A stretch of DNA of 7,522 nt. It comes from a bacterium. Its GTDB lineage: Bacteria; Electryoneota; RPQS01. This document shows, piece by piece, positions 1-6,680 of the stretch. The stretch spans positions 1 through 7,522 of the forward strand of contig JAQTRJ010000091.1 of NCBI GenBank assembly GCA_028711875.1, written 5' to 3'. Under the pieces are notes generated by a model. It was given only the letters and a program-made list of their open reading frames with translations. It was not told the origin of the DNA and searched no databases. The translations under genes and the position numbers were made by a program. The stretch's first letter is position 1; each line of letters begins with the position of its first letter.

Positions 1-2267
1 CACGCGCCGCCCGTGTTCGACATGAACACGGCCATGAGCTGTCCGACCAGAATCGCTCCGGCGAGGAATCCGCCCAGCGCATACGGGCCGAGCCAGAAGC
101 CGATCAGAATCGGGGCGAACACGGCGAGCAAACCGGGGCTGAGCAGCTCCTTCTGCGCGGCCGCGGTGGAGATGGCCACGCAGCGCGCGTAGTCCGGTTT
201 TCCCTTCTCGCCGACGCCCTTGTATTCCCAGATTCCGGGAATGGTGCGGAACTGGCGGCGGACTTCTTCGACGAGCAGAATCGCCGCGCGCGAAACGGCG
301 CGAATGGCAAAGGATGAGAACAGAAACGGCACCGCCCCGCCGATGAGCAGCCCGATAAACACGTCGGGTAGGTTCACCTGAATGTTCTTGACCAGAATTC
401 CCGCGTCGCGCACGGCCACCGTATCAATGAACGAACGATAGAGCGACACGGCCGCGATGACCGCCGTCGCGATCGCGAAACCTTTCGTGAGGGCTTTCGT
501 CGTGTTGCCCACCATGTCGAGCCGCGAGACGATGTGATGCGCGGCCTTGTTCTCGCTGCCGTCGGCGTTCTTGAGCGCTCCCGACATTTCAAAGATGCCG
601 TTGGCGTTGTCGGAGATCGGCCCGTACGTGTCCATCGCCAGCACGTAGCCGGTGGTCGCCAGAAGCCCGAGACCGGTCAAGGCAATGGCATAGGCCGCGA
701 ACGCGGGATCGGGGAACAGAATGAACGCCCCGTAGATGGTGGCGGCAATGGCGACGATTCCCCACACCGAGGATTCGAGACCTTCCGAAAGTCCGGAGAG
801 GATCAGTGTCGCCGGACCGGTTTTGGCGGATGCGGCGATTTCCGTGACCGGCTTCTTCTCGACCGCCGTGAAATATTCGGTAATCTTGCCGATGATCTGC
901 GTCAGCACGATTCCGAAAAAGGTTGCCAGAAACGCCAGCCACCAGAAATTCGCGAGGATCCCGCGCGCGTGCGGATCCGCACCGGCCGGAATCGGAGGCA
1001 GATAGCCCGCGGCAAAAATCCAGTAGGCGACGAAGAAAAAGCCGACCGAAGCCACGGCCGCCGACGTGAAGAATCCGATATTGATCGGATGCATGGGATT
1101 CATCGCGGGATCTTCCTTTCCGCGGACGGCCAGAACGCCGACGATCGAGGCGACGACGCCCACCGCTCGGACGAGCAGCGCATAGATCACCAGCTTCAGC
1201 GTGAACACGCCCGTGAACGAATGCGTCTCCGCCATCGCGCCGAAACCGGCGTGCTGCAACGTGCTGCCGACCGCTGCGGCCAGAATAATCGCGGCCACCA
1301 GCGTCACCTCATAGGATTCGAAGACGTCCGCCGCCATTCCCGCGCAGTCGCCCACGTTGTCGCCCACGTTATCCGCGATGGTGGCCGCGTTGCGCGGATC
1401 GTCTTCGGGAATCCCCGCTTCCACTTTGCCGACCAAATCCGCGCCCACGTCGGCCGCCTTTGTAAAAATTCCACCGCCCACGCGCATGAATAGCGCGGCC
1501 AGACTGCCGCCGAAACCGAATCCCACCAGGACGAACATGGCGTTTTTCTGGAAGATCATAAAGGTGATCGTCGCGCCCAGCAGGCCCAAACCGACGGTGA
1601 ACATGCCGCTCACCGCTCCGGCCTGAAACGCGATTTCCAACGCCTTCTTGAAACTGGATAGCGCGGCGTTGGCGACGCGCACGTTGCCGCGCACCGCCAC
1701 CCCCATCCCCACGTATCCGGCCAGATAGGACGCCGTGACGCCGAGCAGAAAAGCCACCGAGACTCCCAGCCCGAGAATGGTTGAAATCCCCGGTTCCGAT
1801 GCCTCCATGAACGAGTACTGGTTCTTGTAGAGAAAGAAGAGGCCGATTCCCAGTATCACCACGACCGGAGCCATGGTCTGGACTTGGCGCGCGAGATAGG
1901 CCAGCGCTCCTTCCTGCACAGCTCCCGCCACTCCCCGCATGCGCTCACTCCCGGGATCGCTGCGCATGGTTTTCTGCCACCAGTATGCGCCGAAGGCGAG
2001 CGCCACCAGCGCTCCGCCGAGGACGATAAATAGCGGAATCCAGGCGGCCTCTCCAAACGGAAGCTGAATCGCCTCGCCGCCGCCGTGCTCCGGGGTTGCG
2101 GCAGGCTGTGTGGGATGGACGACCGCCGAATTTATACCGGGATTTTGCGCGAACAAACGCGGTCCCGCAAAGACCAGCACGGCGAGCGCACAGACCAGCA
2201 GCACCAAGAATCCCGTGCGCGCGCGGCGGGTGGTTTTATTCTGGGAAAGGAGTCGGGTATTGAGCAT
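1..2267 (-). CDS. hppA: Membrane-bound proton-translocating pyrophosphatase (V-type H+-PPase), 3' end outside window
   Basis: Hydrolyses pyrophosphate and pumps protons across a membrane; an integral membrane homodimer. 755 residues are visible before the left edge cuts the gene at ...MSNTGGA, followed by TG (the start of the conserved Trp codon). The substrate motif DVGADLVGKVEAG begins at residue 273 and continues into the family hallmark NVGDNVGD; MDTYGPISDNA begins at 545. The third conserved motif, DTVGDPFKDTSGP, should lie beyond the edge, so roughly 80-100 residues are missing. GNTTKALTKG places Lys at 591 and Thr at 594, the pair that marks K+-independent enzymes (K+-dependent ones have Ala at the first position). 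Before the usual first helix (about residues 76-96) is an extra segment: basic start, hydrophobic stretch about 19-40 ending LFA|Q, then a Pro/Ala/Gly-rich linker. It looks like a cleavable signal peptide. The ATG at 2267 has AAGGAG four bases upstream. It is divergent from the propeller gene. Assignment is very secure; the pumped ion (H+ rather than Na+) is inferred from K+-independence. Confidence 0.97.
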   Translation of the reverse strand, partial: MLNTRLLSQNKTTRRARTGFLVLLVCALAVLVFAGPRLFAQNPGINSAVVHPTQPAATPEHGGGEAIQLPFGEAAWIPLFIVLGGALVALAFGAYWWQKTMRSDPGSERMRGVAGAVQEGALAYLARQVQTMAPVVVILGIGLFFLYKNQYSFMEASEPGISTILGLGVSVAFLLGVTASYLAGYVGMGVAVRGNVRVANAALSSFKKALEIAFQAGAVSGMFTVGLGLLGATITFMIFQKNAMFVLVGFGFGGSLAALFMRVGGGIFTKAADVGADLVGKVEAGIPEDDPRNAATIADNVGDNVGDCAGMAADVFESYEVTLVAAIILAAAVGSTLQHAGFGAMAETHSFTGVFTLKLVIYALLVRAVGVVASIVGVLAVRGKEDPAMNPMHPINIGFFTSAAVASVGFFFVAYWIFAAGYLPPIPAGADPHARGILANFWWLAFLATFFGIVLTQIIGKITEYFTAVEKKPVTEIAASAKTGPATLILSGLSEGLESSVWGIVAIAATIYGAFILFPDPAFAAYAIALTGLGLLATTGYVLAMDTYGPISDNANGIFEMSGALKNADGSENKAAHHIVSRLDMVGNTTKALTKGFAIATAVIAAVSLYRSFIDTVAVRDAGILVKNIQVNLPDVFIGLLIGGAVPFLFSSFAIRAVSRAAILLVEEVRRQFRTIPGIWEYKGVGEKGKPDYARCVAISTAAAQKELLSPGLLAVFAPILIGFWLGPYALGGFLAGAILVGQLMAVFMSNTGGA

Positions 2268-2270
2268 CGC

Positions 2271-2305
2271 TCTCCTTGACTTGAAATCTTGCTTTTAAGA
2301 GGAGA
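2271..2305 (-). promoter_or_regulatory. hppA ribosome binding site with possible masking hairpin in the leader
   Basis: The hppA Shine-Dalgarno sequence AAGGAG occupies 2277-2272 on the minus strand. An exact 6-base complement, TCTCCT, lies upstream in the same leader at 2305-2300. Pairing with AGGAGA (2276-2271) would leave a 23-nt loop and could hide the ribosome binding site. A second imperfect stem, GGATT/AATCC plus GAT/ATC, lies upstream at 2341-2365. The base complementarity is seen; any regulatory role is inference, because purine-rich/pyrimidine-rich matches arise easily by chance. Confidence 0.3.
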
Positions 2306-2388
2306 AATCAGTTACTTGAATCGGCACTTTGCGCCTTCTCGATGCAGGATTTCACAGAATCCATCAATCCGCATCAGCAGAACCTTTC

Positions 2389-2417
2389 AATATAGTGATT
2401 CCTACCTCGAAGGTCAA
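2389..2417 (-). promoter_or_regulatory. Predicted sigma70-type promoter of hppA
   Basis: Read on the minus strand, TTGACC (2417-2412) is followed after exactly 17 bp by TATATT (2394-2389). Each box matches the housekeeping consensus at five of six positions. Transcription would begin near 2382, giving a leader of about 115 nt before the hppA ATG at 2267. The rest of the divergent region (2268-2489) shows no equally good promoter for the rightward propeller gene. Confidence 0.6.
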
Positions 2418-2489
2418 GTGTGTTTGAATTTCGGACATCCCGGGATACTTCAGCCGAGGACGAAGAGATATTTTGGAAGTGACTGCCGA

Positions 2490-4922
2490 ATGACACTTCA
2501 CCGAAACACCGTCTTAGCTCTTGCGGCATTCCTCTGTTGTTATCTGTCCGCTTTCGCTCTTCCGCCGTCGGGTTTCGTCCCCAATCTCGGTCAGTGGGAG
2601 GGGGAGTTCGCGTATCGCGGTCAGGCGGGCGGAGGGAGTTTCTTCATCACCTCGTCGGGAGTGACGATGAAGTTTGTCGAGAAGGATGAAGGCGGAAGGA
2701 TGAAGGATGATAGGCGACTTGACGAGATGGAAGGTCTGTCCCGCTCAGAGCCGATTCGCGGTCACGTCCTACGTCTGAACTTCATCGGGGCGAACACGTG
2801 GCCGGAGTTTTCCGGTGAAGAGCGTCTGCCGGGCTACTCGAACTATTTCCTGAGCGCGGATTCGACCCAATGGCGGAGCCGGGTGCCGCACTATGGGAAA
2901 GTGATCGCGAAAGAGGTCTGGCCGGGGATTGACGTCGAGTATCGCCTGCAGACTAAAGGGATCGAGACGGTGTTTCGCGTGCAGCCGGGAGCGGATGGGT
3001 CGCAGGTTGTTTTGGAATACGAAGGACTCGATGCGCCGTTGCGAGTGGATGCCAACGGCAATCTGATTCTGAGCACTTCGCTGGGCGAGATACAAGAACA
3101 GGCCCCCTTCGCCTTTCAGAACCACGGCCGAGTGCAGAAGGCGGTGCCGGTGCGGTTTCGGGTGTTGTCCGACACGCGATATGGATTCGTCTGTGAAGAG
3201 GTAGACCGAAGCCGCGAATTGGTGATAGATCCCTTGGTCTATGGGAGCTACTTAGGTGGGAGCGAAGGACCGGACGATGTCAATGACTTGGATATTGACA
3301 ACGAGTACAATATCATCGCCGGCGGACATACCCAAGCCGATGATTTCCCGGTGACTCCCGGCGCCTATCAGGAGCAATACTATACCGCGTGCGGATTCGT
3401 CAGCAAACTCAGCGCGGACGGTGACTCCCTAATTTTCTCCACATTCCTCGGACCGATTCTTTCTACAGTCCGACGAGTTGCCGCCCGGGGCAGTGTCATC
3501 TATGTTGGCGCAAATGGGGAAAGAACGGGATGGCCGCTTACAGAAGATGCCTTCGACACCGTGTTTGCCGGGCCGACAGAGGGCTGGATCGGCCGACTCA
3601 GTAGTGATGGGACAATACTGGAATTCGGATCCTATCTAGGTGGTGAGCAATCCGACGGTGTGATTGACCTCGATATGGATAGTCTGGGGTACATCTACTT
3701 GTGTGGTGAGACCCTCTCGGAGGATTTCCCGATTACGCCGGATGCTCTGTTCCCAGAGCCAATTGCCATAGCGTATGGTTTCCTCACGGTTATTGGTCCT
3801 GCCATGTCTGATCTGATTTATTCAACATATATCCCGGGTGATCAGATGACACAAGCCCTCGATATTCGGCTTCTTTCACCGGGCCGATTGTGGATTTCTG
3901 GGTATACCCGCGCAACCGATTTTCCGGTCACACCCGATGCCTTTCAGGGAGATATTGGAACCGACACGGCTCGATGGGGTGACGGCTTCTTCATGCGCTG
4001 GGACCTGAACGAGAACGAACTGGAATACAGCTCCTATCTGGGCGGCTGCCATGACGATCGGAGTTGGGGGATAGATGCGACCGATTCACAGCAGATCACG
4101 CTGGTTGGTGAGACGCGTTCATCGGATTTTCCTGTCACCGCGGGAGCCTTTGATACGGTAGGGCCGGACAATCCTGTACGGAAGGCCGGATTTGTCACCA
4201 TCGTCAACCTCCCGAATACAATCGCTGCATCAACATTCTTGAAGGGCAATGGTGGGAGTGATGAAGTTCTTGGAGTCATGAACGACGAGCGGAGTGTCAC
4301 CGTAGCGGGAGAAACCTATAGCCACGATTTTCCGGTGACGCCCAGCGCCTACGACACACTGATCAACAACGACGGATTGCCCACCAGCTATTCAGACATG
4401 TTCGTGGCGAGGCTGAGCCGGGATTTGCGGACGCTTCAATACAGCACGTTTTTAGGGGGCTGGCATGTCGAGTATGGCTATGCCGTGAACTTCACAAATC
4501 CCGACACGGTGTGGTTGGGCGGGCATACCGGTTCGGGGGATTTCCCACGAACGCCCAATGCGATTCAGGATCAGTATGGGGGTTACGGGGATGGTTTCAT
4601 CGCCTGTTTTGCGATACCGCCGCTGGACACGACGTTCATCACCCCGACGCCTTTCGTGCCGAACGAGTTCTCGTTTTCCGTCTATCCCAATCCCTTCAAT
4701 CCGACGGCGACGATCTCGTTCGCTCTGCCGCGAGCGATGGAAATCAAACTTTCCGTGTATGACGTGCTCGGCCGACGGGCGGCGGTGCTCGCCGATGGCG
4801 TGGCCGAAGCGGGCGCGCATTCGATCCAATGGCGGGCGGACGATTTTGCCTCGGGCGTGTATTTTATTTCGCTCCGCGCGGAAGGGAAGACGCGGATGCA
4901 GAAACTCATTCTGTTGAAGTGA
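2490..4922 (+). CDS. Secreted seven-bladed SBBP beta-propeller protein with C-terminal FlgD-like/Por secretion tail
   Basis: 810 residues. ATG 2490 is chosen because it gives a clear signal peptide (MTLHRN, hydrophobic 7-22, likely cleavage AFA|LP after 23), with GGAAG ten bases upstream. The frame stays open back to 2289 but that extension has no leader character. Mature domains: residues about 27-245 form the N-terminal domain common in SBBP proteins (FVPNLGQW start, ELVIDPLVYGSYLGG end; I believe Pfam DUF7948). Residues 251-710 hold seven propeller repeats. Residues 711-728 form a Pro/Thr linker. Residues 729-810 form an Ig-like sorting tail (YPNPFNPTATISFALP, VYDVLGRR, GVYFISL, final LILLK) of the kind used as a type IX secretion signal in FCB bacteria. 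It is probably exported to the cell surface or outside. No catalytic residues are recognisable; a binding or scaffold role is a guess. The stop is 10 nt before ftsE, suggesting one operon. The mid-part is clearly less G+C-rich than its neighbours. Confidence 0.9.
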   Translation: MTLHRNTVLALAAFLCCYLSAFALPPSGFVPNLGQWEGEFAYRGQAGGGSFFITSSGVTMKFVEKDEGGRMKDDRRLDEMEGLSRSEPIRGHVLRLNFIGANTWPEFSGEERLPGYSNYFLSADSTQWRSRVPHYGKVIAKEVWPGIDVEYRLQTKGIETVFRVQPGADGSQVVLEYEGLDAPLRVDANGNLILSTSLGEIQEQAPFAFQNHGRVQKAVPVRFRVLSDTRYGFVCEEVDRSRELVIDPLVYGSYLGGSEGPDDVNDLDIDNEYNIIAGGHTQADDFPVTPGAYQEQYYTACGFVSKLSADGDSLIFSTFLGPILSTVRRVAARGSVIYVGANGERTGWPLTEDAFDTVFAGPTEGWIGRLSSDGTILEFGSYLGGEQSDGVIDLDMDSLGYIYLCGETLSEDFPITPDALFPEPIAIAYGFLTVIGPAMSDLIYSTYIPGDQMTQALDIRLLSPGRLWISGYTRATDFPVTPDAFQGDIGTDTARWGDGFFMRWDLNENELEYSSYLGGCHDDRSWGIDATDSQQITLVGETRSSDFPVTAGAFDTVGPDNPVRKAGFVTIVNLPNTIAASTFLKGNGGSDEVLGVMNDERSVTVAGETYSHDFPVTPSAYDTLINNDGLPTSYSDMFVARLSRDLRTLQYSTFLGGWHVEYGYAVNFTNPDTVWLGGHTGSGDFPRTPNAIQDQYGGYGDGFIACFAIPPLDTTFITPTPFVPNEFSFSVYPNPFNPTATISFALPRAMEIKLSVYDVLGRRAAVLADGVAEAGAHSIQWRADDFASGVYFISLRAEGKTRMQKLILLK
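2681..2710 (+). repeat. GAAGGATGA-type short tandem repeat inside the propeller gene
   Basis: GAAGGATGA occurs at 2681-2689 and again at 2695-2703, directly followed by AGGATGA at 2704-2710. The tract is in frame and encodes a highly charged stretch (residues about 64-82, rich in Asp, Glu, Lys, Arg) between the N-terminal beta strands and the HVLRLNFIGAN strand. It looks like a repeat-derived, in-frame insertion in a surface loop. Confidence 0.5.
3240..4617 (+). repeat. Seven SBBP beta-propeller repeats (protein-level)
   Basis: Repeats start at 3240, 3432, 3621, 3816, 4023, 4221 and 4437, with spacing of 189-216 bases (63-72 residues). Each begins with a strand like YSTYLGG and carries a central (D)FPVTPxA box: DDFPVTPGA, TGWPLTEDA, EDFPITPDA, TDFPVTPDA, SDFPVTAGA, HDFPVTPSA, GDFPRTPNA. 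Repeat 2 is the most divergent: it has lost the Asp-Phe and the LGG after its first strand. Seven repeats is a natural number for a closed propeller. DNA identity between repeats is low, so this is an old duplication and not a recent tandem array. Confidence 0.88.
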
Positions 4923-4927
4923 GGAAG
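4922..4927 (+). promoter_or_regulatory. Ribosome binding site of ftsE, overlapping the propeller stop codon
   Basis: AGGAAG starts on the last base of the propeller TGA stop (4920-4922) and lies five bases before GTG 4933. It supports the GTG start and means ribosomes ending the propeller gene stop on top of the ftsE initiation site, so translation of the two is probably coupled. Confidence 0.75.
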
Positions 4928-4932
4928 CACGG

Positions 4933-5607
4933 GTGACGGAACCGCCATCTATCATCATCGAACTCGCCAACGTCGTCTCGGGCTACGGCGCGCGTGCCGT
5001 CCTGACCGGTGTCAGTTTCTCCGTGCGGAAAGGAGAGCTGGTCGTGGTGGAAGGCGCGACCGGCGCGGGCAAAACAACGCTGATTCGCCTGCTCTTGGGC
5101 GCGCAGCCGTGCCGGGCGGGAATGGTCCGCGTGCTTGGCGGCGACGTCGCCCGCCACACGCCCGAAGCGCTGACGAGCATGCGCCGGCAGATCGGAGTGG
5201 TCTTTCAGTCGCCGCAGTTTCTCGCGCAGGAAACCGTGATGACCAACGCGGGTCTGCCGCTCCAGATCGCGGGAGTGAGCGCCGAGGTCTGCCGCGCCCG
5301 CGCCACGCGCGCGCTGATGGACGCGGGTCTCACCGGCTCGGCGCGCAAGCATCCGCCCCAGCTTTCCGGCGGCGAACAGGCGCGGCTCCAGATCGCCCGC
5401 GCGCTCATTCATCAGCCGCAGCTCGTGCTGGCCGACGAGCCGTTTGCTCATCTCGATCCCGATTCCACCGCCGCCGCCGAAGAGCTTCTGGCCACGGCCC
5501 ATGCGCGGGGCGCGGCGATTCTGATTACCACCCACGGCCCGACGCGCTTTTTAGAGCGCGCGGCGCGTTATCGCCTGGACAACGGTCGGTTGATTGGTCT
5601 GACTTAG
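4933..5607 (+). CDS. ftsE: Cell-division ABC transporter ATP-binding protein FtsE
   Basis: 224 residues, the normal FtsE size. This cytoplasmic ATPase pairs with FtsX; in studied bacteria the complex sits at the division site and uses ATP hydrolysis to switch on septal peptidoglycan hydrolases through the FtsX outer loop. All ABC motifs are present: Walker A GATGAGKTT at 41-49, Q-loop Gln92 in VFQSPQF, signature LSGGEQ at 144-149, Walker B LVLADE at 164-169 with catalytic Glu169, D-loop HLD at 173-175 (NLD is commoner), and switch His201 in ITTHG. The GTG start at 4933 has AGGAAG five bases upstream. The gene follows the propeller gene by 10 nt and precedes ftsX, in the same reading frame, by 117 nt. 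Small ABC ATPases of the LolD/MacB type are similar, but the size and the neighbouring four-helix FtsX favour FtsE. Confidence 0.93.
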   Translation: MTEPPSIIIELANVVSGYGARAVLTGVSFSVRKGELVVVEGATGAGKTTLIRLLLGAQPCRAGMVRVLGGDVARHTPEALTSMRRQIGVVFQSPQFLAQETVMTNAGLPLQIAGVSAEVCRARATRALMDAGLTGSARKHPPQLSGGEQARLQIARALIHQPQLVLADEPFAHLDPDSTAAAEELLATAHARGAAILITTHGPTRFLERAARYRLDNGRLIGLT

Positions 5608-5647
5608 ACTTCATTCGATTCCCGCCGAGCCGGGTTCAGCGCAGACT

Positions 5648-5731
5648 ATGTCCCGGAGAGAATTCTTCGCCGCGCATCACCCGGCCGGAATCACCATGCA
5701 GAAGACACATTCCCCTGCGAAAAGATGCTGA
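5648..5731 (+). CDS. Possible 27-codon leader ORF overlapping the ftsX start
   Basis: ATG 5648 opens 27 codons (beginning MSRREFF, ending PAKRC) whose TGA (5729-5731) overlaps the ftsX ATG (5725-5727) as ATGCTGA. A second in-frame ATG at 5696 would give 11 codons. ftsX itself has no convincing Shine-Dalgarno sequence, so termination of an upstream ORF here could deliver ribosomes to it. Against it: 5648 lacks a good ribosome binding site and the peptide resembles nothing I know. Speculative. Confidence 0.2.
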   Translation: MSRREFFAAHHPAGITMQKTHSPAKRC

Positions 5732-6573
5732 GTATTCCTCTGGCCATCCGACTGGGTTTCGGTCTTTTACGTTCGCGCCCCACGCTGACGATTCTGGCGG
5801 TGGGTCTGACGGCGCTGGCCGCGGCGGTGCTCGGCGGTCTGTTCGGCACGGTCTATCTGCTGCGCAGTCTGCAGGCGGAGTTCATGACCGCGCTGACCGT
5901 GGAGATCGAACTCGCGCACGACACGGACGCCGCGCGGGCGCGCGTGATGAGCGAAGCGGAAAACTGGCCGGGTGCGGAATTCGTGCAATACGTGTCGGCG
6001 GACAACGTGCTGCGCGAGGTCGAAGCCGAGACCGGCGAGAACCTCGCCCCGCTGTTCGGCGGCAATCCGTTTCCCGCGTTCGTGCGCGTGCGGTTCGGTC
6101 ATGCAGAACTCGCCACGCTGGACAGTCTGGCACGGGCGGCGGAGGCGCTGCCCGAAGTGCTGCGCGTGGTCTATCCGCGAACGCTGTGGACGGATCTCGA
6201 GCGGCTGGCCCTGCGCGTGCGCGGAAGCTTCGGCTGGATCGGCGGCCTGATCGCGCTGCTTGCGCTTGGGCTGATCGGCTTCAGTTTGCGCGCGCAGGTG
6301 CGGAATCTGCGCGCGACGTGGGAATTTCTGGCGTTGCTCGGGCTGTCGCAGCGGATCCTCGGAGTCACGCTGCTTGTGCAGCGGCTCACGGTCGGCGCGC
6401 TGGGCGGATTGCTCGCCTGCGGCGCGCTGGCGCTCCTCGCGGCGGCCTATTCGTTGTTTCTGTTGCGTCCCATTTCGTTTCCATTCTGGTTCCATATCAC
6501 GGTCTGGCTGACCGCGCTGGCGCTGGCGGCTGTAGCCGGGATGCTGACGACGCGCCGCATTCCCGCCAAGTAG
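5725..6573 (+). CDS. ftsX: Cell-division permease-like protein FtsX
   Basis: 282 residues, close to the usual 290-350. Membrane partner of FtsE; it transmits ATPase movement to peptidoglycan hydrolases or their activators outside the inner membrane. The topology fits FtsX: short basic N-terminus, helix 1 at about 19-47, a large extracytoplasmic domain at about 48-165 containing the family's NPxP motif (NPFP 114-117, followed by FVRVRF), and then three helices at about 168-187, 211-247 and 255-275. The cytoplasmic segment RNLRATWEFLALLGLS (193-208) between helices 2 and 3 is the typical FtsX coupling element before the FtsE contact. ATG 5725 is the first usual start codon after the ftsE stop in this frame, but only GCGAAAAG precedes it, a poor ribosome binding site. 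It forms an operon with ftsE. No peptidoglycan hydrolase gene follows. Confidence 0.92.
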   Translation: MLSIPLAIRLGFGLLRSRPTLTILAVGLTALAAAVLGGLFGTVYLLRSLQAEFMTALTVEIELAHDTDAARARVMSEAENWPGAEFVQYVSADNVLREVEAETGENLAPLFGGNPFPAFVRVRFGHAELATLDSLARAAEALPEVLRVVYPRTLWTDLERLALRVRGSFGWIGGLIALLALGLIGFSLRAQVRNLRATWEFLALLGLSQRILGVTLLVQRLTVGALGGLLACGALALLAAAYSLFLLRPISFPFWFHITVWLTALALAAVAGMLTTRRIPAK

Positions 6574-6610
6574 ACCGACCCATGGAAAACGAGGATTTCC
6601 CTCGGCTGTC

Positions 6611-6680
6611 ATTCCGGACATCCGCCCCCGCAACTCTCCTCTTTTCGCCTAAGTTCACGTTCCGGTGGGGCGTCCGGAAT
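6611..6680. repeat. Inverted repeat downstream of ftsX, possible dispersed palindromic element or transcript-end structure
   Basis: ATTCCGGAC (6611-6619) is a perfect inverted match of GTCCGGAAT (6672-6680). Immediately inside, GCCCC (6624-6628) pairs with GGGGC (6667-6671) across a four-base bulge, and AACT (6632-6635) can pair with AGTT (6652-6655) further in. That makes a stem of at least 14 bp. No T-run follows, so an intrinsic terminator is not supported. The outer context GTCATTCC...GGAATC resembles the ends of many short dispersed bacterial palindromes. The position after the propeller-ftsEX unit would suit a transcript-stabilising or factor-dependent end. Confidence 0.5.

Noticed and set aside
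534..1493. Long plus-strand open frame opposite hppA
   Set aside because: Arg/Gly/His-rich composition typical of the antisense frame of a G+C-rich gene; the minus strand encodes an unmistakable H+-PPase through the whole stretch.
2391..2396. TATAGT as -10 box for the rightward propeller gene
   Set aside because: No acceptable -35 sequence at 16-18 bp upstream; the same bases form the better leftward hppA promoter.
2289..2489. Extended start for the propeller gene at TTG 2289 or TTG 2316 (AGGAGA ten bases before 2316)
   Set aside because: The added residues hide the signal peptide that begins exactly at ATG 2490 and have no protein character; an exported protein needs the leader at its N-terminus.
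3240..4617. Regularly spaced repeats as a CRISPR or recent tandem duplication
   Set aside because: Regularity exists only at protein level (propeller blades); the DNA copies are strongly diverged.
4906..5535. 209-codon minus-strand frame opposite ftsE
   Set aside because: Antisense to complete ABC ATPase motifs, with no recognisable features.
6590..6604. CGAGG/CCTCG hairpin as an intrinsic terminator of ftsEX
   Set aside because: Only five base pairs and no T-run after it.
5767..6633. 288-codon minus-strand frame opposite ftsX
   Set aside because: Gln/Arg-rich with no domain character; a shadow of ftsX.
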